In this document: positions 54,128 through 61,898 of the stretch, piece after piece | Numbering within the stretch: position 1 is the stretch's first letter | How the letters are laid out: each line of letters begins with the position of its first letter | Source: Deltaproteobacteria bacterium | GTDB taxonomy: Bacteria; Bdellovibrionota; FAC87; UBA2466 | Direction: 5' to 3' | Assembly: GCA_016196825.1 (NCBI GenBank) | Contig: JACPWY010000060.1 | Coordinates: forward strand, 1 to 64,000 | DNA length: 64,000 nt | Notes under the pieces: generated by a model | Databases searched by the model: none | The model's input: the letters and a program-made list of their open reading frames with translations, nothing else | What the model was told of the DNA's origin: nothing | Translations under genes and position numbers: made by a program

Positions 54128-56812
54128 TTAGCCACAAGCACGCCAATTTTTCCCCCAACCCATATCAACTTTGAGAGGCACGTCAAGAGACAGAGCATTC
54201 TCCATCGCCTCTGTCACGATGATCTCCGCGCGTTTTAGGTCACGCTCTTCGACTTCGCAGACGAGCTCATCGTGAACCTGCAAAATCATTCGTCCACGAA
54301 TTTTATCGTCGATAAAACGGCGCTCCACATCGATCATCGCACGCTTGATCATGTCGGCCGCGGTCCCCTGTATGGGCGCATTGATCGCAGCCCTCTCCGC
54401 CATGTCTCTCAACATCCGGTTGCTCGAACCCAGCTCAGCGATCGGTCGCCGCCGCCCCATAAGGGTTTCCGCGTATCCATTTTTTCGCGCGCTATCGACA
54501 AGCTCATGCAAATAATTTTTCACTCCGCTGTAGCGCGCAAAATAACGATCGATGAAATTCTTGGCGTCGCTCATCGAGATGCCGAGAGTCTGTGAAAGTC
54601 CAAACGGAGTTTGACCGTACATCACACCAAAATTGATTGTCTTCGCGACTTTCCTCTGTTGGGAATTGACCTCCTTCACACCAAAGATCAGCCGAGCCGT
54701 ACGCTCATGGACATCTTCATCGTTCTGAAAGGCCACCGTCAGCTCCTTGTCGCCACTCATGTGCGCGAGAAGCCTCAACTCCACCTGGGAATAATCCGCC
54801 GACAACAAGGCCATCCCCGGGCTCGGGATAAAGACCGCTCTAAGGTCGTACCTAGGATCCTCCGCAGCGGGAATATTTTGGAGGTTCGGGTTTGAGCTCG
54901 AAAGCCTTCCTGTTGCCGCAACCGTCTGGTTGTAGTGGGTGTGGACTCTCCCCGTCGCCGGAGAAATCTCCCCGAGAAGCCCATCCACAAACGTGGATTT
55001 GAGTTTGCCAAGCTCCCGATACCTCAGAAGTTCAGGGATGATCGGGTGCCTGTCGCGAAGTTTGGTGAGCACACTCTCATCGGTCGAAAAACCGGTCTTG
55101 GTTTTCTTTCCTACGGGGAGCTTCAGTTGATTGAAAAGGATCTCCCCCAGCTGCCGAGGCGAATTGATATTGAACGGATTCCCCGAGAGAGAAAAGATGT
55201 GATTCTCCAGACCAGCTAGTTCATCGGTGAGATTCGTAGCCATCGATTCAAGGCTCCCGCGATCCACCCCCACGCCATCGTATTCCATCCGAGCCAGGAC
55301 CTTCACGAGCGGCACCTCAAGCTCGTGGAAGAGGTGGTTCACTCTATCGAGCCCCTTCAATTCCTCCTGGAGTTTAGCCTCCAGCCTGAGCGTGACGTCG
55401 GCGTCCTCGGCCGAGTAGTCGCGCGCCTTATCCAACGGCACCTCGGCGAAGGAAATCTGACTCTTCCCCTTCCCGGTGACATCCTCATACTTGATGGTGG
55501 CGTGGTTCAGATATCGGCGAGAAAGCGCATCGAGGTTGTGTGGACGATCGGGATCCAGGAGGTAGCTCGCGACCAAAGTGTCGGAATCTATTCCCTCCAC
55601 CCTCACACCCCAACTCCAGAGGATCTGGAGATCGTACTTAATATTCTGCCCCACCTTCAGAATGTTGGGGTCCTCAAGTACCGGCGCCAAAATTTTCCTG
55701 ACCGTGTCGGCCGAGAGCTGCCCAGAAACCAAAACATCGGAGCGACCCGGCTCATAATGCCCGACTGGAATATAGTAAGCCTCAAAAGGCTTCACCGAAA
55801 TGGAGATTCCGACGAGGTTTGCCTCACGAGTGCGCAACGAAGTCGTCTCCGTATCCAGACTCATCCGTCCGGCCTTGTTGATTTTTCCGACGAGCTCCTC
55901 CAACGCCTTGGCTTCCGTCACCAGGTAGTAATGAATGTCCTCCGGTTTTTGAGCCTCGATCAGGTCGAAACGCTTCAGGAGGTTCACAAATTCAAGCTCT
56001 GTGAAAAGGCCCTGAAGTTGATCCTTGTGGGGACCGTTATAGCGAAGATGGTCGAGCTTAAAATCAAACTCCACATCACACTTCACCGTCGCTAGCTCCT
56101 GGCTCAAAAACGCCAAATCCCGTTCACGCGTTAAAGTCTCACGCCGTTTCTCGCTTTTGATCTCAGCGAGCCGTTCATAAAGAGTGGTGAGTGACCCAAA
56201 GTTACCAAGCAACTCGCACGCGGTCTTATCTCCTACTCCCGAGACACCGGGGATATTGTCACTCGAATCCCCGACGAGAGCCAGATAATCCACCACCTGA
56301 TCGGGGCGCACACCCAGTTTCTCCTTCACGCCGCCTTCATCGTACCGGCGATCCTTCATTGTGTCGTACAGCGTGACCCGAGGATTCACGAGCTGCATCA
56401 GATCCTTGTCACCCGTGATAATCTCAACCTTGTGGCCACCCTGCTCGGCAAGCCGGGCCACGGTCCCCAAGAGATCGTCGGCCTCAAAACCCTCTTGGAT
56501 GAGTTCACAGATGCCAAAGGCCCTCACCGCCCGCCGAATGAGAGGAATCTGCTTCACCAGATCATCGGGGGGTTTCTCGCGGTTCGCTTTGTATTCGGCG
56601 TAGCGGATCTTCCGAAACGTCGGCTTAGGCGTGTCGAACGCAATCGCCAGATACTCCGGCTTTTCGACGTCCATGACCTTGAGAAGCATATTAATAAAGC
56701 CGAGCACCGCATTGGTGGGAAATCCCTTCGATGTTGAAAGCCGAGTGATGGCGTAGAAGGCCCTAAAGATATAGCCGCTCCCGTCTATCAGAATAACTTT
56801 TGGCTTTTCCAT
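54128..56812 (-). CDS. polA: DNA polymerase I
   Basis: The ~894-residue polymerase has three domains: an N-terminal 5'-3' exonuclease (VILIDGSGYIFRAFYAI, EGFEADDLLGTVAR, GDSSDNIPGVSGVG), a 3'-5' exonuclease that looks active (SLDTETTSLRT, KVGQNIKYDLQIL and YSAEDADVTLRL keep the Asp/Glu/Tyr set), and the polymerase (LLSADYSQVELRLLAHMSGD, KTINFGVMYGQTPFG, ILQVHDELVCEV). It processes Okazaki fragments and fills gaps in repair. ATG 56812 and GTG 56821 are both possible starts, and no ribosome site is clear. It is upstream of nrdJ on the same strand but separated by a promoter. Confidence 0.95.
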   Translation of the reverse strand: MEKPKVILIDGSGYIFRAFYAITRLSTSKGFPTNAVLGFINMLLKVMDVEKPEYLAIAFDTPKPTFRKIRYAEYKANREKPPDDLVKQIPLIRRAVRAFGICELIQEGFEADDLLGTVARLAEQGGHKVEIITGDKDLMQLVNPRVTLYDTMKDRRYDEGGVKEKLGVRPDQVVDYLALVGDSSDNIPGVSGVGDKTACELLGNFGSLTTLYERLAEIKSEKRRETLTRERDLAFLSQELATVKCDVEFDFKLDHLRYNGPHKDQLQGLFTELEFVNLLKRFDLIEAQKPEDIHYYLVTEAKALEELVGKINKAGRMSLDTETTSLRTREANLVGISISVKPFEAYYIPVGHYEPGRSDVLVSGQLSADTVRKILAPVLEDPNILKVGQNIKYDLQILWSWGVRVEGIDSDTLVASYLLDPDRPHNLDALSRRYLNHATIKYEDVTGKGKSQISFAEVPLDKARDYSAEDADVTLRLEAKLQEELKGLDRVNHLFHELEVPLVKVLARMEYDGVGVDRGSLESMATNLTDELAGLENHIFSLSGNPFNINSPRQLGEILFNQLKLPVGKKTKTGFSTDESVLTKLRDRHPIIPELLRYRELGKLKSTFVDGLLGEISPATGRVHTHYNQTVAATGRLSSSNPNLQNIPAAEDPRYDLRAVFIPSPGMALLSADYSQVELRLLAHMSGDKELTVAFQNDEDVHERTARLIFGVKEVNSQQRKVAKTINFGVMYGQTPFGLSQTLGISMSDAKNFIDRYFARYSGVKNYLHELVDSARKNGYAETLMGRRRPIAELGSSNRMLRDMAERAAINAPIQGTAADMIKRAMIDVERRFIDDKIRGRMILQVHDELVCEVEERDLKRAEIIVTEAMENALSLDVPLKVDMGWGKNWRACG

Positions 56813-56838
56813 GCCGCGCACAATACACCAAATAGTTC

Positions 56839-56855
56839 CCTATCGCATCGATAGG
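56839..56855. repeat. 7-bp inverted repeat in the polA / mini-gene gap
   Basis: CCTATCG (56839-56845) and CGATAGG (56849-56855) flank CAT. It lies in the divergent gap between polA and the 28-codon gene, 27 bases before the polA start. It could be an operator. Function is unknown. Confidence 0.45.
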
Positions 56856-56925
56856 CCAAATCTATTTTCCGAAAAACTTCGCCTGCCGAATACTCAATCT
56901 GCAACTGAAACTCCAAGGAGAGACC

Positions 56926-57012
56926 ATGAAAAACGACATCATCAAGCGCATCATCCAGAGCAAGATCGAAAAGGGAATGACCAAGGCCAAGTGCTGCCAG
57001 AAATTCCACTGA
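56926..57012 (+). CDS. 28-residue cationic peptide
   Basis: A tiny gene: the ATG follows AAGGAGAGACC, a textbook ribosome site, and the reading frame ends after 28 codons. The product alternates Lys/Arg with Ile (KNDIIKRIIQSKIEK) as an amphipathic helix, then MTKAK and CCQKFH with two adjacent Cys. Eight of 28 residues are basic. A strong intrinsic terminator follows 21 bases after the stop, so the transcript could be ~150 nt and self-contained. The function is unknown: it may be a small regulator, a leader peptide or a membrane-active peptide. Confidence 0.55.
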   Translation: MKNDIIKRIIQSKIEKGMTKAKCCQKFH

Positions 57013-57033
57013 GCTTGCGGTGATCGCGAAGGA

Positions 57034-57069
57034 GGGCCGCCCGCCTAGGGTGGCCCCCCCTTTTTTTTT
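57034..57069 (+). terminator. Strong Rho-independent terminator
   Basis: A 9-bp stem (57034-57042 with 57048-57056, one G-U pair), a 5-base loop, then four C and nine T's (57061-57069). It closes the 28-codon gene and sits just before the next gene's ribosome site. Confidence 0.9.
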
Positions 57070-57080
57070 GAGGAGCCACG

Positions 57081-57518
57081 ATGTTGCCTAAACTCGACGA
57101 CCTTATCCAATACCAACACCAACCAGTTATCGCGAGCTACCGGCGCAATTACCCCGAACAGGCAGACCGCGCGGAAGACCTTTTCCAGAGCATGCTGAAA
57201 TACCTGTGGGTGTCACAGAAGCATGGCGACGAACGCCGTCGATCGCCCGATGATCCGGCGCTCGACTTCGTTCTAGTGATGCATGAAGAGATGAGGGCAA
57301 TCGATAATATGTGGCACAACTTCATTCTTTACACGCAGGACTACACGGAATTCTGCCACAGCTATTTTGGCGAATACCTCCACCACCAACCCGACATGGC
57401 GCTGATCCAGACCCACCCCCAAAGTGAGTTTGCCGTCCTGATGGAAAAATACCTTCTCTACCTCTTTGAGAATTTGGGCGAAGAAACCGTCACCCACTGG
57501 TTCGGCGAACACCTGTGA
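57081..57518 (+). CDS. Glycine-rich-domain-like protein (DUF1399-type core)
   Basis: The 145-residue product has the pattern RAIDNMWHNFILYTQDYTEFC followed by FGEYLHHQP, which recalls the WHxFILxTxxYxxFC core of proteins annotated as glycine-rich-domain-containing/DUF1399. His residues there may bind metal. The biochemical role is not known. It has no signal peptide. It overlaps the P450 remnant by 4 bp, so these were once one operon. Confidence 0.6.
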   Translation: MLPKLDDLIQYQHQPVIASYRRNYPEQADRAEDLFQSMLKYLWVSQKHGDERRRSPDDPALDFVLVMHEEMRAIDNMWHNFILYTQDYTEFCHSYFGEYLHHQPDMALIQTHPQSEFAVLMEKYLLYLFENLGEETVTHWFGEHL

Positions 57519-58572
57519 TCCTAAACGCCAAAGATCCCAATTTTCGATACAACCCCTATCCGTTTTTTCGGCAACTGAGGCAGGAGGCGCCCATTGCTCG
57601 CGTCGAGCCCTTCGGAGCTTGGGCCATCTCTCGCTATGACGATGTCATCGCCCTATTAAGAAACCCGACGCTCTTTTCCTCCGCCAACATGAGCCCCGAA
57701 GATGGTGAGGGAGCCCAATTCATTCTCCAAACAAGGGCGCTCATCGGCACCGATCCCCCCGATCACGCGCGACTCCGCGGAATCATCGGACTCACCTTCA
57801 CACCACCTCGCATTCAGGCCTGGGAGGGATTGATTCGCTCGCATGCTCGGACCCTTCTTGCCGCCATCAAGGACAATTCAGCCGTTGATTTGGTCACGGC
57901 TTTCACAGCACCACTCCCTACCCTAGTGATTGGCGATATTCTGGGAATCGATCGGGAACGGACTGCGGACTTTATCCGTTGGACCGACACGTTGCTGACT
58001 TGGCGCAATCGAGAGCACAACAAAGCCGAGCAAACGGCCCAGGAAATCGTCGACTATTTCACGGAACTCATCGATCGCAGGCGGCAACAACCCACCGATG
58101 ATCTGATAAGTCATCTCATTGCCGCCTGTGATCACAACCAACGCCTCACGCCCCGAGAGCTTCTCGCTTTCTTGCGATTGATTTTGGTTGCCGGGACCGA
58201 GACGACAACTCATCTTTTAGGCAACACCATTCGAGCAATCTGCACCGGCCTTCTGTGGCGCTCCCTGCGCGTCTCACCGTTTCTGGTGCCCCAGGCGATT
58301 GAGGAAACGTTGCGCTTTGACGGCCCTGTTCTCGCGCTCGCCCGCCGGACAGCCGAGGACACCGAGATTTACGGACAGCACGTCTCCAAGAACGACACCA
58401 TCCTGGCTCTCGTCGCTTCCGCCAATCGTGACGAATCGGTGCCCCCTTGGCGCGCCTGCAAACACGCGTCGCCTTAGAGGAACTCACTACAAGATTTGAA
58501 AATCTTACCCTGCTCGAGGAGCCTCATTTTCTAGAATCCTTTTTCTTCCGCGGTCCGAAATCCCTGTTCGTA
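57515..58572 (+). pseudogene. Cytochrome P450, disrupted: heme-binding loop deleted and frame shifted
   Basis: The first 300-odd residues are a normal bacterial P450: TDPPDHARLRGIIGLTFTP, an I-helix LILVAGTETTTHLLGN and the K-helix EETLRFDGPV. The frame reaches ASANRDE, then reads VPPWRACKHASP and stops at 58477. In the next frame, from 58438, GAPLARLQTRVALEEL continues exactly where the family reads after its heme Cys (CLGAPLARLE). So about 29 residues with the PDPDRF region and the Cys-containing heme loop are missing, and the two halves are out of phase. No heme could be bound. Either real decay or an assembly error explains this. The C-terminal remnant runs to ~58572 with no stop. Confidence 0.8.
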
Positions 58573-58671
58573 AGTCCGGAGTCGAGTCGGACGTCGAGTG
58601 CATCAAGAAATTTCCTTTCCAAAAATTTCGCCCGCTCTTACACTGCACTTGCTGTTTTGGGGAGGGGATCG

Positions 58672-59949
58672 ATGGTGTTCTTACTTTGGTTAGCTTGGGC
58701 AAGCAGTGCGTGGTCCAACCCCTGGCAGGACTTCGAATCCAATATATCAGTTGCCTTGGATGCCACTGTGAGCCCAACGCTCATAAGTGACGCAGACAAT
58801 GAGCCGGAATACCGTGACGAGATCGCCCAGCAGATCAATTTTCTCATCGGAAGCCTCAACTCCCTCGGCGCAGTGGCCGATCTTGGCCACGCGCTGGTGA
58901 CAATCGACAGAGTTGAACGGGTGGGAGGCCGATATAGACTATCCTACACGGCCAAGGTCCTCATCGCTTGGCCTCGGTCGCGGCCGATTCCGCACACCAT
59001 CGGAGTGCTCATGCCGGAGGGCGGCGATGAGACGGCACTCGTAAGCTTTTTCAAAAAGTTCTCGCCGAATTGCTCACACGACGCGAAGGACCCGGCCCTG
59101 GATCGTTACAGCTTCTATTACTATTTCCGCCCCAATAAGGCCACCTGTCCGCTGCTCCAGGAAACGACCACTCCGGCCATCCAACCCACTCTGTCAGCCA
59201 AAATTTCATTGAAAAACACAACCAACAAGTCCCCCCAGTACAAAAAGGTGTGGGAGGACAACGAGCTGCGCGGCACGCTCGTTTTCGCAACGAACGAGCC
59301 AGGCAGCTTGTCGCCTGGCGACGCCGGAATCCAGGCCTTCAATCAGATGTTTGGATACCTCATCCAGACCTGGGGACTGCCGTCTTCCAGTTCCGTCCCG
59401 CTCACACAGTATCCGGCCCCCCATTATGACAGCGTGGAGCTCACCTTCCGCAACGGCCCTCGGTCGGCCAATATTGCTCTTCTTCTCATCGACAAGAAAG
59501 GCTTACAACACCCAACCGAGAAGTTTAGGCAGCGCTACCACGAGCGGTCCGAGCGCTCCGACTATATTTCTTACAGTGGGCACTCCGACTACGGCGAGAA
59601 TATCCGTGCGCTCGCCAAGATGGGTCGTTTCAAGAAGGGGCAGTACCAGCTCTTTTTTATCAACGGCTGCGACACGTTCGCATACGTCGATGACCAGCTC
59701 CGCGCAGCCCATTTGGCGATCAACCCGGGTGCCGCGCCCTATGAGTTCTTCAATATCATCACCAACGCGATGCCGGCCTCCTTCTCCGCGCTGGCCCGCG
59801 ACAACATGGTGGTCCTTGACGCCCTAGTCAGGGCCAACCAGACCTATCGCCAGATCCTTGCTGGACTTGATCCAGCGCAGGCGGCCAATGTGATGGGCGA
59901 AGAGGACAACCCCGATTGGTACAAGAAGCAGCTGAGAAGTCATCCCTGA
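58672..59949 (+). CDS. Exported protein with caspase-fold-like His/Cys pair
   Basis: The ATG at 58672 follows GGAGGGG and begins a signal peptide ending at SNP; the longer frame is the P450 remnant. The 425-residue protein has, near its end, DYISYSGHSDYGENI with His304 and YQLFFINGCDTFAY with Cys333. In caspase-fold (clan CD: C11, C13, C14, C25) peptidases the catalytic pair is His in a hydrophobic-SGHG strand end and Cys in the next strand, spaced much as here. An upstream strand, LRGTLVFATNE, fits the first beta strand. I infer a secreted protease or its relative. The family is otherwise unknown to me. Confidence 0.5.
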   Translation: MVFLLWLAWASSAWSNPWQDFESNISVALDATVSPTLISDADNEPEYRDEIAQQINFLIGSLNSLGAVADLGHALVTIDRVERVGGRYRLSYTAKVLIAWPRSRPIPHTIGVLMPEGGDETALVSFFKKFSPNCSHDAKDPALDRYSFYYYFRPNKATCPLLQETTTPAIQPTLSAKISLKNTTNKSPQYKKVWEDNELRGTLVFATNEPGSLSPGDAGIQAFNQMFGYLIQTWGLPSSSSVPLTQYPAPHYDSVELTFRNGPRSANIALLLIDKKGLQHPTEKFRQRYHERSERSDYISYSGHSDYGENIRALAKMGRFKKGQYQLFFINGCDTFAYVDDQLRAAHLAINPGAAPYEFFNIITNAMPASFSALARDNMVVLDALVRANQTYRQILAGLDPAQAANVMGEEDNPDWYKKQLRSHP

Positions 59950-60011
59950 GCTGCTCTCGCGGTCGCAACAAAAACATCCCCTCAGAGGAACCGTCGGCGC
60001 AAACCAAAAAC

Positions 60012-60713
60012 TCACCTCACCAGATTCCTGACATGGAGATCGATCGCGTGCCACGTCTTCGGATCGATGTGAATCTGATTGTGTGGCCCACGGTAGCTCA
60101 TGAGGATGTTTTCGGCCTCAGCTATTTCCGATGAGTGGAGCCAATCTTGGGTCTGATAGATATTCACCCAGACACGTGTCCTCTCGCGAATCGCCTTATT
60201 GTTGAGATCAGTGGGCGCCTCCTCGCAGGCCCCTGAGAACAACCCGCCCGCTCCTTCACAGTTGGGTCCGATCGGGTCAATGCTAAAGAGCCCTTCGACC
60301 TTCCGTTGAAGATTGGCTGCCAGAAACATCGCAAGATAGCCACCATAAGAATGGCCCAACAGGATGACCTGTGTCTGTCGTGATTTCGCCAGATCATCTA
60401 TTCGCTTCACCAACCCATGGCCGTCTTCCACAAAGACCGTCCGCGGATCCTCAGAATCAATCCCCACCATGTCGGCATCCGGAGGGAGCCCTTCGTTAAA
60501 GCACAAGGTCAGTTGGCGAAACTTTCGATCGGGGAAATCCCTTCGCAGTGCCGACACCCATTCGGTAAAGGGTCGATACAGTTTTGAGCCGATGGGCGGC
60601 AGTTCTCCTAATCCGCAAGAGGTGTGTCCGCCCATGGCCACCATCAAAAGATCGGGCGCAGCCACCGCCGTCATCGAGACCAGAAAAAACAAACCCACCA
60701 GGAGTGATTTCAT
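60012..60713 (-). CDS. Exported alpha/beta hydrolase
   Basis: The ATG at 60713 begins a signal peptide (MKSLLVGLFFLVSMTAVA). The 233-residue product has a nucleophile elbow GHSYGGYL (Ser), an early MGGHTSCG oxyanion-like turn and late residues DWLHSSE and HNQIHIDPKTWHAID that could provide Asp and His. It is probably an esterase or lipase exported from the cytoplasm. The substrate is unknown. It is divergent from the Hint-domain gene across ~250 bp with a 22-bp palindrome. Confidence 0.75.
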   Translation of the reverse strand: MKSLLVGLFFLVSMTAVAAPDLLMVAMGGHTSCGLGELPPIGSKLYRPFTEWVSALRRDFPDRKFRQLTLCFNEGLPPDADMVGIDSEDPRTVFVEDGHGLVKRIDDLAKSRQTQVILLGHSYGGYLAMFLAANLQRKVEGLFSIDPIGPNCEGAGGLFSGACEEAPTDLNNKAIRERTRVWVNIYQTQDWLHSSEIAEAENILMSYRGPHNQIHIDPKTWHAIDLHVRNLVR

Positions 60714-60759
60714 CCGGGAATTCTGGAAGCGATACCGCACCATGGCAAGCTACGGAGTG

Positions 60760-60781
60760 TTACTAATGAGGTCATTAGTAA
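60760..60781. promoter_or_regulatory. 22-bp inverted repeat, candidate operator
   Basis: TTACTAATGA and its exact reverse complement TCATTAGTAA flank GG. It lies 47 bases upstream of the hydrolase ATG and 180 before the Hint gene. The 10-bp arms and small spacer are typical of a homodimeric repressor such as TetR or MarR. Two further small inverted repeats (CTGCGA/TCGCAG near 60790-60805 and TTGCG/CGCAA near 60812) follow toward the Hint gene. Confidence 0.55.
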
Positions 60782-60960
60782 GGACTCAACTGCGAGACGT
60801 CGCAGCTTTTGCGAACCTCCGCAAGAACTATCCCCATTTTTCTTGTTCGCCGTGCGGGAACAGCCCTCATCGGGCTGGCACGTGCTTTGCTCTTATCCCT
60901 GTCGTCCCACCCAAAGTCGTTTTGAGTCGGGGCATTTCGCTTGCGCTGAAGGAGAACATT

Positions 60961-61842
60961 ATGTCACAGAAAAACCAAAGGCTCGCTCTACTCGCGACCG
61001 CACTCCTGGGTACACTCGCCCAGGCGTTCAACCCCCAGATACAGTCGGATCGCTGTCCGATCACAACCGACAGTATTGGCATCCCCGAAGTTCCAGGGCG
61101 CTTTGGCTGGGCTCGCGTCTGCTTCCCAGATTTCGAGTACTACTACAAAGCGGTCGAGCAGATGTCGGGCAATGGTGGTCGACCCATGTACCCGACCTTC
61201 GGAAAATTCGACGCCGCCGGCACGCCCACCAATCCCAATGGATACCGCGCCGGTGTTTCAGCCCCCGCTTCGAAGGCGGAGTGTGGCGCACCCGAGGGCT
61301 ACACACTCGTGGCCTTCTGCCAGTCCGGTTGTTACACCCCTGATCAGGCCATTCTCTTCTCAGAAGGGTATCGACCGATTGGGGAGGCGTACCACCAGTT
61401 GAATCAGGTGGTGGCCGTGGATACGAGCTCAACTCTCGACAAGCTGAGCTTTCACAACACGCTGCTCGCCGGCTTCACACGCGACATCGCCCCGGCCCAG
61501 CAGGAAGTGCTGGTTCTCGGCACCCGGAGCGGCGGCAAACTCACGGTCACCGAGAACCACCCGCTCGTTGTACCGAATGGAATGATGCGCGAGGCGTCGG
61601 ACCTGAAAGTGGGCGACGCACTTGTCCGTCAGGACGGCTCGAGCGATCCGATCGTTTCGATCGAAAAGCGGTCGTACTACGGTCGTGTCTACAACGTCGA
61701 CGTGAAGAGCAAGGATCGACTGGAGAACATCGTCGTGGCCGAGGGTTTCCTCACCGGGGCTGTCTCCTATCAGAACGAGATGAAGACGCTTCTCAATCGT
61801 CGGCTTCTCAGAGACATCATTCCAGCTGAGTTCATTTACTAA
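60961..61842 (+). CDS. Exported protein with Hint (intein/hedgehog-type) domain
   Basis: The ATG at 60961 follows GAAGGAG and begins a signal peptide ending at AQA; the frame upstream is antisense to the hydrolase gene. Of 293 residues, the last ~170 match a Hint fold: Cys124 in SGCYTPDQAI (block A), the TxxH in TVTENHPLVVP (Thr197, His200; block B), DLKVGDALVRQDG, and a C-terminal VAEGFLTGAVSYQN, where inteins end in HN. Hint domains do N-S acyl shift self-processing. The usual His-Asn end is Gln-Asn here. An N-terminal Cys-containing domain of ~100 residues could be the part released. Partner and role are unknown. Confidence 0.65.
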   Translation: MSQKNQRLALLATALLGTLAQAFNPQIQSDRCPITTDSIGIPEVPGRFGWARVCFPDFEYYYKAVEQMSGNGGRPMYPTFGKFDAAGTPTNPNGYRAGVSAPASKAECGAPEGYTLVAFCQSGCYTPDQAILFSEGYRPIGEAYHQLNQVVAVDTSSTLDKLSFHNTLLAGFTRDIAPAQQEVLVLGTRSGGKLTVTENHPLVVPNGMMREASDLKVGDALVRQDGSSDPIVSIEKRSYYGRVYNVDVKSKDRLENIVVAEGFLTGAVSYQNEMKTLLNRRLLRDIIPAEFIY

Positions 61843-61850
61843 ACCAAAAC

Positions 61851-61879
61851 CGGAGCGGGGGCCTCAAGGCCCCGCTCCG
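61851..61879 (+). terminator. GC-rich hairpin between Hint and subtilase-like genes
   Basis: CGGAGCGGGG(G)CC pairs with GGCCCCGCTCCG around TCAA, a 12-bp stem with one bulged G. No T-run follows, so it may weaken rather than end transcription, or protect the Hint mRNA 3' end. The next gene starts 20 bases later. Confidence 0.5.
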
Positions 61880-61898
61880 TCACCTTCCGGGAGAAGCC

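Noticed and set aside
55325-56095. Plus-strand open frame opposite polA
   Set aside because: Shadow of polA; no independent evidence.
58447-58671. Start of the caspase-like gene at 58447
   Set aside because: This part encodes the P450 C-terminal remnant; a signal peptide and ribosome site mark the start at 58672.
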